In this document: positions 24,156 to 31,764 of the stretch, one piece after another
Position numbering within the stretch: position 1 is the first letter of the stretch
Layout of the letters: each line of letters starts with the position of its first letter
Assembly: GCF_014197035.1 (NCBI RefSeq)
Contig: NZ_JACIEU010000034.1
Span: 1-38,566, forward strand
Length of the DNA stretch: 38,566 bases
Direction of reading: 5' to 3'
DNA from: Sphingobium scionense
Lineage (GTDB): Bacteria > Pseudomonadota > Alphaproteobacteria > Sphingomonadales > Sphingomonadaceae
Made by a program: the position numbers and the translations under genes
The notes under the pieces: model-generated
Seen by the model: only the letters and a program-made list of their open reading frames with translations
The model's database searches: none
What the model was told of the DNA's origin: nothing

Positions 24156-25569
24156 GTTTTTCCATGCGGCGATAGAGGGAGGCGCGGGTCAGGCCCAGTT
24201 CGGCGGCGGCGCTGGAAATATTATAGCCATGCTTCATCAGCGCGGTCTCGACCAGCCGGCGCTCGACCCGTTCCAGATTCATGTCGTCGGCCGGTGGCGG
24301 CGCCTCCACCACGGCCGCCCGGTCGATCCGGGCCGGCTCCGGACTGCCATGGCTGCGCAGCGGGATATCCTCGATGCCAAAGGGCGCTTCCCCGGCCAGG
24401 ATCACCGCCCGCTCGATCGCATGGCGCAGCGCGCGGACATTGCCCGGCCAGTCATAGGCAATCAGCGCGGCCATCAACTCGGGCGCGATCGGATGCACTG
24501 GCCGGGCATATTTGCGGGCATAGAGCGCATGATAATGGGCGACCAGCGCGGGGATATCCTCGCGCCGTTCGCGCAGCGGCGGCAGCAATATCTCGACCGT
24601 ATTGAGGCGGAACAGCAGATCCTGGCGGAACCGCCCCTCGTCCGCGATCTGCCCGGCGCTCAGGTTGGTGGCGGCGATCACCCTGATGTCCACCGGCACC
24701 GGCTTGTTGGCGCCCACCGGCGTCACCTTGCGCTGCTCCAGCGCAGTCAGCAGCTTGGGCTGCAGGTGCAGCGGCAGATTGCCGATCTCGTCCAGGAACA
24801 AGGTGCCGCCATCGGCCGCCTGCAACCGCCCGATCCGGTCGGCCCGCGCATCGGTGAAGGCGCCCTTCACATGACCGAACAATTCGGAATCGATCACGCT
24901 TTCGGCCACCGCACCCAGATCGACCGGCAGCATGATCCGCTCGGCCCGACGCGATCGGCGATGCAGTTCGCGCGCGACCAGTTCCTTGCCCGTGCCATTC
25001 TCGCCCAGGATCAGCACATTGGCGTCGGTCGGCGCGGCTCGGTCGATCAGTTGCTGCACCCGCGCCATCGCCGGCGACGTGCCCAGCAGCGGCGTCTCCC
25101 CTGCCGGCGCCGCCGCGATCATCGCCACCTTGTCCTTCTGCGCCACCGCCTTGCGCGACGCGCGCAGCGCTGCGGCCGTGCGCACCGTCGCCAGCAGCCG
25201 CTCGTTCGACCAGGGCTTGGTCACGAAATCGGTCGCGCCGCGCTTCATCGCCTCGATCGCGACCTGCACCCCGGCATGGGCGGTAATCATCACGATCACC
25301 GCCTGTGGATCGCGCGCCAGGAAACGGCCCAGCCATTCGAACCCTTCCGCCGCATTGGTCGCCCCGCGCGAGAAATTGGCGTCGAGCAGGAACGCTTCGG
25401 GGGTCAGGCCGGCGGTCGCGGCAAAGGCGGATTCGGGGTCGCGAAAGGTCAGCACCTCGCCAAAGATCGCGCGCAGCAACAGACGCGCGGCCAGCAATAT
25501 GTCGTCATCATCATCGATGACGACGCACAGCTCGAATGGCTTCTCCTGTGTCATCCGCCCCTCTGTCAT
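24145..25569 (-). CDS. sigma-54-dependent NtrC-family response regulator
   Basis: A 474-aa bacterial enhancer-binding protein. Receiver domain with the acidic cluster VIDDDDDI and phospho-acceptor Asp63 (FLLDANFSRG). The AAA+ domain has Walker A GENGTGKE (189-196), the sigma-54 contact loop GAFTDA (236-241) instead of the usual GAFTGA, and Walker B GGTLFLDE (255-262). A C-terminal Fis-type helix-turn-helix ends in SSAAAELGLTRASLYRRMEKHGL. The start at 25569 has GGGAG seven bases upstream; ATG 25554 is the alternative. It probably activates the divergent -24/-12 promoter at 25673, and possibly its own promoter, through dyads at 25592-25607 and 25939-25975. Confidence 0.93.
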   Translation of the reverse strand: MTEGRMTQEKPFELCVVIDDDDDILLAARLLLRAIFGEVLTFRDPESAFAATAGLTPEAFLLDANFSRGATNAAEGFEWLGRFLARDPQAVIVMITAHAGVQVAIEAMKRGATDFVTKPWSNERLLATVRTAAALRASRKAVAQKDKVAMIAAAPAGETPLLGTSPAMARVQQLIDRAAPTDANVLILGENGTGKELVARELHRRSRRAERIMLPVDLGAVAESVIDSELFGHVKGAFTDARADRIGRLQAADGGTLFLDEIGNLPLHLQPKLLTALEQRKVTPVGANKPVPVDIRVIAATNLSAGQIADEGRFRQDLLFRLNTVEILLPPLRERREDIPALVAHYHALYARKYARPVHPIAPELMAALIAYDWPGNVRALRHAIERAVILAGEAPFGIEDIPLRSHGSPEPARIDRAAVVEAPPPADDMNLERVERRLVETALMKHGYNISSAAAELGLTRASLYRRMEKHGL

Positions 25570-25591
25570 CCGTTCGCTCCCGTACAGCGCC

Positions 25592-25607
25592 TGTCCGGAA
25601 CCGTGCA
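25592..25607. promoter_or_regulatory. degenerate enhancer-like dyad in the divergent region
   Basis: TGTCCGGAACCGTGCA fits the pattern TGTYCG-N4-CGRACA of the tandem dyads at 25939-25975 with two mismatches in the second half-site. It is about 80-95 bases upstream of the plus-strand sigma-54 promoter, the usual distance of an NtrC-type activator site. It overlaps the expected start region of the minus-strand regulator transcript. Confidence 0.5.
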
Positions 25608-25608
25608 A

Positions 25609-25623
25609 TCAATATCCGTGCCA
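25609..25623 (-). promoter_or_regulatory. sigma-54-like promoter of the regulator/kinase operon
   Basis: On the minus strand TGGCAC, five bases, TTGA (consensus TGGCAC-N5-TTGC; one mismatch at the conserved final C). It ends 39 bases before the regulator ATG at 25569. It would make the regulator autoregulated, but the mismatch is at an important position. Confidence 0.4.
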
Positions 25624-25672
25624 GACCCGCCACGGCTGCGCGATCCCTCGCAACTTTGCGCAAAAATGCAAA

Positions 25673-25687
25673 TGGCACAGCGCTTGC
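25673..25687 (+). promoter_or_regulatory. sigma-54 (-24/-12) promoter
   Basis: TGGCAC (25673-25678), AGCGC, TTGC (25684-25687): an exact match to the sigma-54 consensus with the invariant GG and GC in place. It lies 50 bases upstream of the small peptide ATG, within the divergent space from an NtrC-type activator. It most likely drives the peptide gene and the three exporter genes that follow. Confidence 0.85.
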
Positions 25688-25737
25688 GAAGCATCGGCCA
25701 AAGGGCATGCGCGCCCATGTCCAGATGGAGACTGACA

Positions 25738-25938
25738 ATGTATCCCCGGCCCGGCTCCTCGCTGTCAAAATCGCTGTCCATCCTGCTCGGCATCGCCGCC
25801 ACCCTGCTGGTGATGGCCGCGCCGCAGGCCGCTTCCCGGCCGTTCGGCTGCGAAGCGCCACGCCAGATGGCGGTCGAGAGCAGCACGGCCCGCTGCCCGA
25901 TCCGGGCCAGCAGCAATTGCAAGCCCTTCCTCGCCTGA
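25738..25938 (+). CDS. small secreted Cys-containing peptide, undescribed
   Basis: A 66-codon ORF with GGAG seven bases before the ATG and a sigma-54 promoter 50 bases upstream. Residues 1-32 look like a signal peptide: a basic/serine start, hydrophobic core SILLGIAATLLVMAA, then APQAAS. The predicted mature part is about 34 residues (SRPFGCEAPRQ... to CKPFLA), with cysteines at 38, 53 and 61. No family is recognised. It could be a peptide signal or effector, a substrate of the adjacent HlyD/ABC/FtsX exporter, or a leader ORF. The enhancer-like dyads begin one base after its stop codon. Evidence for translation is the start context and codon bias only. Confidence 0.62.
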   Translation: MYPRPGSSLSKSLSILLGIAATLLVMAAPQAASRPFGCEAPRQMAVESSTARCPIRASSNCKPFLA

Positions 25939-25975
25939 TGTTCGCTATCGGACAAGCAATGTTCGAAATCGGACA
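25939..25975. promoter_or_regulatory. tandem TGTTCG-N4-CGGACA dyads, candidate enhancer
   Basis: Two copies of TGTTCGNNATCGGACA at 25939-25954 and 25960-25975. Each is an imperfect inverted repeat, and their centres are 21 bases apart, that is two helical turns on the same face. They lie between the peptide stop and the HlyD-type gene start. The arrangement is what a Fis-type NtrC activator would bind cooperatively; the matching activator is encoded next door. Here the site would be downstream of the -24/-12 promoter, which is unusual but possible for an enhancer. Confidence 0.65.
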
Positions 25976-25990
25976 ATGGAGCCGCCGCGC

Positions 25991-27307
25991 ATGAGCGTCG
26001 TCAGCATGCCAAGCGAAACGCCGCGCAGCGACCAGCCCCGCAGCGGCGGCGCGATGGATCGGGTGGTGGCGCGCAAGACCCTGCCCCTGCGCGCGAAGAT
26101 CGCGCTGGGCGCCGTCGGCGCGATCGCACTGCTCGGCACCGCCTGGTATTATATGCCCAGCGGCAACAGCCAGACCCTGCCGGCCGATCGCATTGCCATT
26201 TCGACCGTGACCCAGGGCCGGTTCGACGATTTCCTGCCGCTGCGCGCCCGCGTCACCCCGCTCATCACCGTCTATCTCGACGCGATCGAAGGCGGCAGGG
26301 TCGAGGAAGTGCTGGTCGAGGATGGCGCCTCCGTCCAGAAGGGCCAGCTGCTCGCCCGCCTCTCCAACGCCGAACTGCAACTGTCGGTCCTCGCCCGCCA
26401 GACCGAAGTGACGCAGCAGCTCAATTCGATGCGCAGCCAGGAACTGGCGCTGTCGCAGAACCGGCTCACCAACAGCCGTGCGCTGCTGGAGGCGGAACTC
26501 GACCTTAAAAAGGCGCAGCGCCAATATGAGCGGGAAGCCCCGCTGGCCGCACGCGGCTTCGTCGCCGGCCGGACCTTTGCCGATACCCGCGACGACGTCG
26601 CCTATCAGCGCGATCGCCGGGCCGTCCTCGCCCGCACCCAGCAGACCGACGAGCGGCTCCAGACCAGCCAGCTTGCCCAGTTGCGTTCCTCGGCCGACAC
26701 GCTCCAGTCCAGCCTCGGCGTCGCCCGCGCCAGCCTGGAGGCGCTCAACCTGCGCGCGCCGGTCGCCGGCACCGTCTCCGCCTTCTCGATCCAGGTCGGC
26801 CAGTCGATGGCGCGGGGCGAGCGGCTCGGCCAGATCGACAGCCCCGGCCGCAACAAGCTGGTCGCGGGGATCGACGAATTCTATTTGCCCCGCGTCCTGC
26901 TCGGCCAGACTGCGACGGTCGACTGGAACGGCAAGAGCTACCGCATGAAGGTCGCGAAAATCTATCCCACCGTGCGCAACGGCCAGTTCGAGATCGACCT
27001 GCAATTCCTCGACGGCGAACCGCCCCAGATCCAGCGTGGCCAGACGCTCCAGGCCAAGCTGACGCTGGGCGATCCGGTGCGCGCGCGCCTCATCCCCAAT
27101 GGCAGCTTCTACAATGACACCGGCGGCAGCTGGGTGTTCGTGGTGACGCCCGACGGCGGCGAGGCGGTCAAGCGCGCCGTGCGGCTTGGCCGGCGCAACG
27201 CCGACTATATCGAGATTCTCGACGGGCTGGAGCCCGGCGAGCAGGTGCTCACATCCCCCTATACCGGGTTCGCCGACAAGGATCGGCTGGTCCTCGAAAA
27301 GAAGTGA
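25991..27307 (+). CDS. HlyD/MacA-type periplasmic adaptor (membrane fusion protein)
   Basis: A 438-aa membrane-fusion protein. One N-terminal transmembrane helix (about 30-48 in KIALGAVGAIALLGTAWYY), a lipoyl/biotinyl-like half (EGGRVEEVLVEDGASVQKGQLLARLSN), a long alpha-hairpin coiled coil (about 120-230, rich in Q, R, E, L), the second lipoyl half (NLRAPVAGTVSAFSIQVGQSM), then beta-barrel and membrane-proximal domains. Start at ATG 25991 with GGAG upstream; an in-frame ATG at 25976 lacks a site. It would link the ATPase/FtsX pair in the inner membrane to periplasmic substrate. No outer-membrane TolC-type gene is adjacent. The stop is 11 bases before the ATPase start. Confidence 0.92.
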   Translation: MSVVSMPSETPRSDQPRSGGAMDRVVARKTLPLRAKIALGAVGAIALLGTAWYYMPSGNSQTLPADRIAISTVTQGRFDDFLPLRARVTPLITVYLDAIEGGRVEEVLVEDGASVQKGQLLARLSNAELQLSVLARQTEVTQQLNSMRSQELALSQNRLTNSRALLEAELDLKKAQRQYEREAPLAARGFVAGRTFADTRDDVAYQRDRRAVLARTQQTDERLQTSQLAQLRSSADTLQSSLGVARASLEALNLRAPVAGTVSAFSIQVGQSMARGERLGQIDSPGRNKLVAGIDEFYLPRVLLGQTATVDWNGKSYRMKVAKIYPTVRNGQFEIDLQFLDGEPPQIQRGQTLQAKLTLGDPVRARLIPNGSFYNDTGGSWVFVVTPDGGEAVKRAVRLGRRNADYIEILDGLEPGEQVLTSPYTGFADKDRLVLEKK

Positions 27308-27318
27308 AAGGCAAAGAC

Positions 27319-28011
27319 ATGACCCAAGCGTTGCTCAGCCTGCGTGAACTCAGCCGCGTCTATCGCACCGACATGGTCGAAACCACCGCGCTCGACGCGA
27401 TCGACCTCGACATCTTCGAGGGCGAATTTGTCGCGATCATGGGCCCGTCGGGCTGCGGCAAGTCGACCCTGCTGAACATGATCGGCATGCTCGACAGCCC
27501 GTCGAGCGGCTCCTACCGCTTTGGCGACACCGAGATTGCGGGCCTGCCCGAACCCAAGCTGGCGGGCATCCGCAAGACGCATCTGGGCTTCATCTTCCAG
27601 AGCTTCAACCTGATCGACGAGCTGAGCGTGGCCGAGAATATCGAACTCGCCCTGCTCTATCACGCCATGCCCGCCGCCGAGCGCAAGGCGAAGGTCGAGG
27701 CGGTGATGGACCGGGTCGGCATCGCCCATCGTGCCCGCCACCGCCCCAGCCAGCTGTCGGGCGGCCAGCAGCAGCGCGTCGCCGTCGCCCGCGCATTGGT
27801 GTCGCAGCCACGCCTGATCCTGGCCGACGAACCGACCGGCAATCTCGACACCAGCCATGGCGAGGAAGTGATGAAGATGCTCCAGACGCTCAACGCCGAA
27901 GGATCGACCATCGTCATGGTCACCCACTCGCCCGCCCATGCCGATTATGCCAGCCGCGTCGTCCACATGCTGGACGGCCGCATCCTGCAGGAACGGCGCC
28001 GCGCCGCCTGA
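27319..28011 (+). CDS. ABC transporter ATPase (MacB/LolD type)
   Basis: A 230-aa ATPase of the MacB/LolD/FtsE group. Walker A GPSGCGKST (42-50), Q-loop FIFQSFNLI, signature LSGGQQQR (146-153), Walker B LILADEPTGNLDT and the switch His in VTHSPAHADYA are all intact. ATG 27319 has AAAGG before it. It lies between the adaptor and FtsX-type permease genes in one operon. ATPases of this group drive mechanotransmission rather than classic channel transport, extruding peptides, lipoproteins or signal molecules from the periplasm. Confidence 0.95.
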   Translation: MTQALLSLRELSRVYRTDMVETTALDAIDLDIFEGEFVAIMGPSGCGKSTLLNMIGMLDSPSSGSYRFGDTEIAGLPEPKLAGIRKTHLGFIFQSFNLIDELSVAENIELALLYHAMPAAERKAKVEAVMDRVGIAHRARHRPSQLSGGQQQRVAVARALVSQPRLILADEPTGNLDTSHGEEVMKMLQTLNAEGSTIVMVTHSPAHADYASRVVHMLDGRILQERRRAA

Positions 28012-28035
28012 TAGCCCAAGACGGAGAGACTTCCC

Positions 28036-30540
28036 ATGTGGCGCAATTATCTGACGGTCGGCCTGCGGTCGCTGCTCAAGAGCCGCACCTATGCGGCGAT
28101 CAACATATTGGGGCTGGCGACCGGCATGGCGGCCTGCCTCATCATCCTGCTGTTCGTCCGCAATGAACTGACCTTCGACGCCTGGATGCCGCAGGCGGAC
28201 CGGACCTTCCAGTTCCAGACCTATTATACCGACCCGCATGGCGGCCGGGAAAATAATCTCCAGATGGCGCCCTTTGTCGCGCAGGCGGCCCTGCGGAAGG
28301 ATTTCCCGCAGATCGCCGCGTCCGTCCATCTGCTTTCGGCCGGGCCGGTCGCGCTGCGCAACGGTGTCGCGACCGAAGTGGACGAGATGAAATTCGTCGA
28401 CGGCCCGGTGTTCGACGTGCTCGACCTGCCGCTGGTGAAGGGCGATCCGCGCACCGCGCTGGCCAAGCCCGGCGACATGGTGCTGACCGACAGCGAGGCG
28501 AAGCGCCGCTTCGGCAGCGAAGACCCGATGGGCCAGACGCTGACGCTCATCTCGCGCGGCATCTCGACCGATTATCGCATCAATGGCGTGCTCAAGGATC
28601 TGCCCAAGGCTTCGCACCTCAAGATCACCATGCTCGCCCGCTATGATCCGCCCAGCTACTGGGCGCAGACCCCCGATTTCCTCAGCCAATATGGCTGGCA
28701 GTCGGGCTGGATCTATGTCCGGCTGAAGCCCGGCGCCGACGTCAAGGCGATCAATGCGCAGCTGCCGCAATGGGAAAAGCGCAACATCCCGGACCAGTTT
28801 TTCGGCGGCCGTCGCTTCAACCAGGGCGATGACATGGACTTTACCCTGGTCAACGTCCGCGACGTCCATTTGGGCAAGGCCCAGAACGGGTCGATGACGC
28901 CGGGCAATGATCGCGGCTCGATCATCACCTTCGCCATCGTCGCGCTGCTCATCCTGGGCATGGCCTGCGTCAATTTCGTCAACCTCGCCACCGCCCGCGC
29001 CAGCCAGCGCGCGCGGGAGGTTGCGCTGCGCAAGGTGCTGGGCGCCAATCGCCGCCAGCTGGTGCTGCAATTCATCGGCGAATCCATCCTGGTCTCGGCG
29101 GTGGCGATGCTGGTCGCGCTGGCACTGACCGAATTGCTGCTGCCGCTGGTCAGCCGCTTCCTCGACGCGGACCTCGCCCTCCATTATTTCGGCAGCGGCG
29201 GCCTCATCCTGCCGATCATCGGCCTGGTGCTGCTGGTCGGCGTGGCCGGCGGCGCCTATCCCGCCTTCTACCTGTCGCGCTTCCAGCCCGCCCGCGTGCT
29301 CAAGGCGAACAAGTCGGCCGCCGATGCGGAAGGATCGGGCCGGCTGCGCAGCGCGCTGGTCGTCGCCCAGTTCGCGGTGTCGATCGGCCTCATCATCTGC
29401 ACGGCGGTGGTCTATGCCCAGACCCTCTACGCCCGCAATTCCGATCCCGGCTACAAGCGCGAGGGGCTGATCCAGATTTCGGGCATCAGCCGCCGCCAGC
29501 TCGACCCGGTGCTCGACACGATGGTGCGGGAAATCGAGAAGGTCGACGGCGTAACCTCGGTCGGCCGCACCAATATCGGCATCAGCACCACCAACAACAC
29601 CAATAGCGGCATCCTGGTGCCCGGCCGTGAAGAGCCGATCAGCATGGGCATCTATCAGGTCGACACGAAATTCTTCGACACGATGGGCATCAAGCTGCTC
29701 GCCGGGCGAAGCTTCGACATCAACCGGCCGATCGACGACATCACCCGTCCCTTCCCGGAGGTTCCGGAAGCCGAGCGTGCCTTTGCCGCGCGCGGCGCCA
29801 ATACCGTGGTCAACGAACTGGCGGTCAAGCGGCTGGGCTTTGCCTCACCGCAGGACGCGATCGGCAAGCAGGTGCGCGGCGGCCTGGTGCGCGACGAATT
29901 TGGCGGCAGCGTGCCGATCACCATCATCGGCGTTGTCCAGGATTCGCGCTTCCGCTCGATCCGCGACCCGATGGACCCGATCTTCTTCCTCTTCGATCGC
30001 GACAATCATAACGAGATGCTGATCCGCTATCATGGCAATCCGGCGACGGTGCTGGCGCGGATCGAAAGCGTGTGGAAGCGCCTCGCCCCCGAAGTGCCCT
30101 TCACTGCCCGCTTCAGCGACGACATCGTGCGCGAAGTCTATCATGCCGAAGAAGCACGGGCGCAGGCCTTCGCCGCTTTCGCCCTGCTGGCGGTGATCGT
30201 CGGCTGCCTCGGCCTGTTCGGCCTGTCCGCCTTCACCGCGCAGCGCCGGACCAAGGAGATCGGCATCCGCAAGGTGCTGGGCGCCAGCACCGGGAAGATC
30301 GTGCAACTGCTGGTCTGGCAGTTCACTCGCCCGGTACTGATCGCCAACCTCATCGCCTGGCCGGTCGCCTGGTGGCTGATGCGCGACTGGCTCAACGGCT
30401 TCGACTCCCGCATCGCGCTGACGCCGCTGCCCTTCCTGCTGGCAGGCGGGCTGGCGCTGCTGATCGCGATCCTCACCATCGGCGCGCACAGTTTCCGGGT
30501 CGCGCGCACCAACCCGATCCACGCGCTGCGCTACGAATGA
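28036..30540 (+). CDS. FtsX/MacB-type ABC permease, two-repeat form
   Basis: An 834-aa permease with two MacB_PCD/FtsX units. N-terminal helix (INILGLATGMAACLIILLFV), a large periplasmic domain (about 45-280), three helices carrying the first FtsX unit (ARASQRAREVALRKVLGANR), then a second periplasmic domain and a second FtsX unit (AFTAQRRTKEIGIRKVLGASTG), ending with the family tail NPIHALRYE. This large form, usual in Bacteroidetes and proteobacterial NtrC-linked loci, works as one or two copies with a MacB-type ATPase. GGAGAG lies before the ATG. It is the last gene of the sigma-54 operon and is followed by a strong terminator. Confidence 0.93.
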   Translation: MWRNYLTVGLRSLLKSRTYAAINILGLATGMAACLIILLFVRNELTFDAWMPQADRTFQFQTYYTDPHGGRENNLQMAPFVAQAALRKDFPQIAASVHLLSAGPVALRNGVATEVDEMKFVDGPVFDVLDLPLVKGDPRTALAKPGDMVLTDSEAKRRFGSEDPMGQTLTLISRGISTDYRINGVLKDLPKASHLKITMLARYDPPSYWAQTPDFLSQYGWQSGWIYVRLKPGADVKAINAQLPQWEKRNIPDQFFGGRRFNQGDDMDFTLVNVRDVHLGKAQNGSMTPGNDRGSIITFAIVALLILGMACVNFVNLATARASQRAREVALRKVLGANRRQLVLQFIGESILVSAVAMLVALALTELLLPLVSRFLDADLALHYFGSGGLILPIIGLVLLVGVAGGAYPAFYLSRFQPARVLKANKSAADAEGSGRLRSALVVAQFAVSIGLIICTAVVYAQTLYARNSDPGYKREGLIQISGISRRQLDPVLDTMVREIEKVDGVTSVGRTNIGISTTNNTNSGILVPGREEPISMGIYQVDTKFFDTMGIKLLAGRSFDINRPIDDITRPFPEVPEAERAFAARGANTVVNELAVKRLGFASPQDAIGKQVRGGLVRDEFGGSVPITIIGVVQDSRFRSIRDPMDPIFFLFDRDNHNEMLIRYHGNPATVLARIESVWKRLAPEVPFTARFSDDIVREVYHAEEARAQAFAAFALLAVIVGCLGLFGLSAFTAQRRTKEIGIRKVLGASTGKIVQLLVWQFTRPVLIANLIAWPVAWWLMRDWLNGFDSRIALTPLPFLLAGGLALLIAILTIGAHSFRVARTNPIHALRYE

Positions 30541-30547
30541 CAGAAAA

Positions 30548-30579
30548 CAGGCCGGCCATCCTGGTGGATGACCGGCCTG
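30548..30579. terminator. bidirectional terminator between permease and pseudoazurin genes
   Basis: A 14-bp stem with one mismatch (30548-30561 with 30566-30579), loop TGGT. On the minus strand it is followed by TTTTCTGT. On the plus strand CCTGTTTG follows. It ends both the exporter operon and the convergent pseudoazurin gene. Confidence 0.85.
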
Positions 30580-30603
30580 CCTGTTTGCGGGACCGGCCCG
30601 CGC

Positions 30604-31047
30604 TTATTTCACTTGGGCAAGCGCCGCATTCATCCGCTTGGCGGCGAAGGGCGGCAGCTTGACCGCCTTGGCCGCCGTCACATCGGCCGCCGTCGGCTTG
30701 CCCACCTGCACCAGCGCCACCATGCCCATCGAATAATGGGGCATGCACTTGATGCCATAAAGGCCCGGCTTGCTGACGGTCAGCACCGCTTCCTTGTTCA
30801 TCGCCCCCTTCATCGGGGTCGCACCGGCCGGCAACATGGTGGAGATGGTCTCGGCATTATGGCTGGGATCGGTCGGCTGGAAATGGATCACGTCGCCCGG
30901 CGCCGCCTTCACGAAGGACGGCTCGAACACCATCGCGCCATCGGCGCCCTTGTTCTTCATATGGACGGTGATGTCCTTGGCCGCGGCCGGCATCGCACTG
31001 GCCATGGCCAGGCCGCCGATGATCGCCAGCGCCGAACGATGAAGCAT
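30604..31047 (-). CDS. pseudoazurin
   Basis: A 147-aa periplasmic blue (type 1) copper protein. Signal peptide residues 1-23 (ending MPAAA). The copper ligands are all present: H63 in DPSHNAET, C101, H104 and M109 in GIKCMPHYSMGM, with the C-x2-H-x4-M spacing of pseudoazurins. The start follows GGGAGAGAG. Pseudoazurins shuttle electrons between periplasmic dehydrogenases or the bc1 complex and terminal enzymes. Its neighbours here are quinoprotein-linked, so it is a likely electron acceptor for a PQQ dehydrogenase outside the window. A GACCAAAGGT box lies about 80 bases upstream. Confidence 0.95.
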   Translation of the reverse strand: MLHRSALAIIGGLAMASAMPAAAKDITVHMKNKGADGAMVFEPSFVKAAPGDVIHFQPTDPSHNAETISTMLPAGATPMKGAMNKEAVLTVSKPGLYGIKCMPHYSMGMVALVQVGKPTAADVTAAKAVKLPPFAAKRMNAALAQVK

Positions 31048-31125
31048 TTACTCTCTCCCGAAAATCAATGGTTTGAACTACCCCGTTAGCGTGCAACATG
31101 CCCAAAAACGGGGGCCAGACAATTG

Positions 31126-31135
31126 ACCTTTGGTC
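31126..31135 (-). promoter_or_regulatory. GACCAAAGGT box upstream of pseudoazurin
   Basis: On the minus strand GACCAAAGGT followed by CAATTG. The core ACC-AAA-GGT is dyad-like. The same box precedes the SoxYZ-like gene (31703) and, as GACCCAAGGT, the TonB receptor gene (36357 downwards). Here the nearest CTA element (CTAA) is ten bases further downstream than the CTAG at the other two sites. Confidence 0.5.
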
Positions 31136-31681
31136 CTATCGGCGCGCGGGTTGGACGGGCTTCAGGTCGCGGCCCAGATCGCGCCAGCCATCCGTCCCCT
31201 CGGCCAGCCACCAGATATTGCGATAGCCCATCGCCCTCAGCCGCCGCGCCGCATTCCAGCCCATCCAGCAATCCGCGCGGCAGAAGGTGACGATCATCCG
31301 GTTGCGCTTCCCCCCGGTCAGCCGCGCAACCCCGCGCGCGAACCAGTCGGCGATATCCGGCATCGGCGCGCCCCGCCCGCTTTCGGGAAACCAGTGGGCG
31401 CCGGGAATGCTCTCATGCGGCTGCGCCAGTTGCCAGCGTCCGTCCGCCTCGCGATGGCCGCCCTCGGCCGGCAGCACATCGATCAGGATCATGTCGACAT
31501 CCGGCCGCAGCCCGGCGATCGCGGCCGGCGCGATCCTGCCCACCCCCTCGGGCGGGCGATGCACGGGGCTGCGATAATAAGCGATGCGATAGCCCGCCGC
31601 ATCGAACAGCCCGGCCTCCTGCGCCTGCGCCACGCCAGGCACCAGCAGCGCCGCCGCCATCAGCCCGATCCTCGCCCGCAT
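31136..31681 (-). CDS. PQQ-dependent catabolism-associated CXXCW motif protein (rhodanese-like)
   Basis: A 181-aa periplasmic protein with a signal peptide (residues 1-20, ending GVAQA). The fold is rhodanese-like. The diagnostic motif is at 134-139, FCRADCWMGWNAARR (Cys134 and Cys138 followed by Trp), as in the family named for its CXXCW motif that accompanies quinoprotein alcohol dehydrogenases (TIGR03865 from memory). I chose ATG 31681 because GGAGG sits seven bases upstream; longer starts exist. It is divergent from the SoxYZ-like carrier and upstream of pseudoazurin. Its role, probably thiol or sulfur relay in PQQ-enzyme function, is not established. Confidence 0.9.
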   Translation of the reverse strand: MRARIGLMAAALLVPGVAQAQEAGLFDAAGYRIAYYRSPVHRPPEGVGRIAPAAIAGLRPDVDMILIDVLPAEGGHREADGRWQLAQPHESIPGAHWFPESGRGAPMPDIADWFARGVARLTGGKRNRMIVTFCRADCWMGWNAARRLRAMGYRNIWWLAEGTDGWRDLGRDLKPVQPARR

Positions 31682-31702
31682 CCCCATCCCTCCCGACGTC
31701 AC

Positions 31703-31742
31703 GACCAAAGGTGCAATGGTAGCGACTTTCCCTCCGCGCTAG
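31703..31742 (+). promoter_or_regulatory. GACCAAAGGT box with CTAG, promoter of the SoxYZ-like operon
   Basis: GACCAAAGGT (31703-31712) followed by GCAATGG and, starting 36 bases after the first base of the box, CTAG (31739-31742). The same box-to-CTAG distance is seen upstream of the TonB receptor gene. The intergenic space is shared with the divergent CXXCW gene, so one activator could serve both. Confidence 0.6.
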
Positions 31743-31764
31743 GCATGGACTTTGGGAGAAGAGG

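Noticed and set aside
25563..25569. CTGTCAT resembling a Pho-box half-site
   Set aside because: No second unit at the right distance, and it coincides with the regulator start codon on the other strand.
24040..25737. Long plus-strand frame running into the 66-codon peptide
   Set aside because: The part upstream of 25738 is antisense to the NtrC/NtrY genes; only the last 66 codons have a ribosome-binding site, a promoter and a signal peptide.
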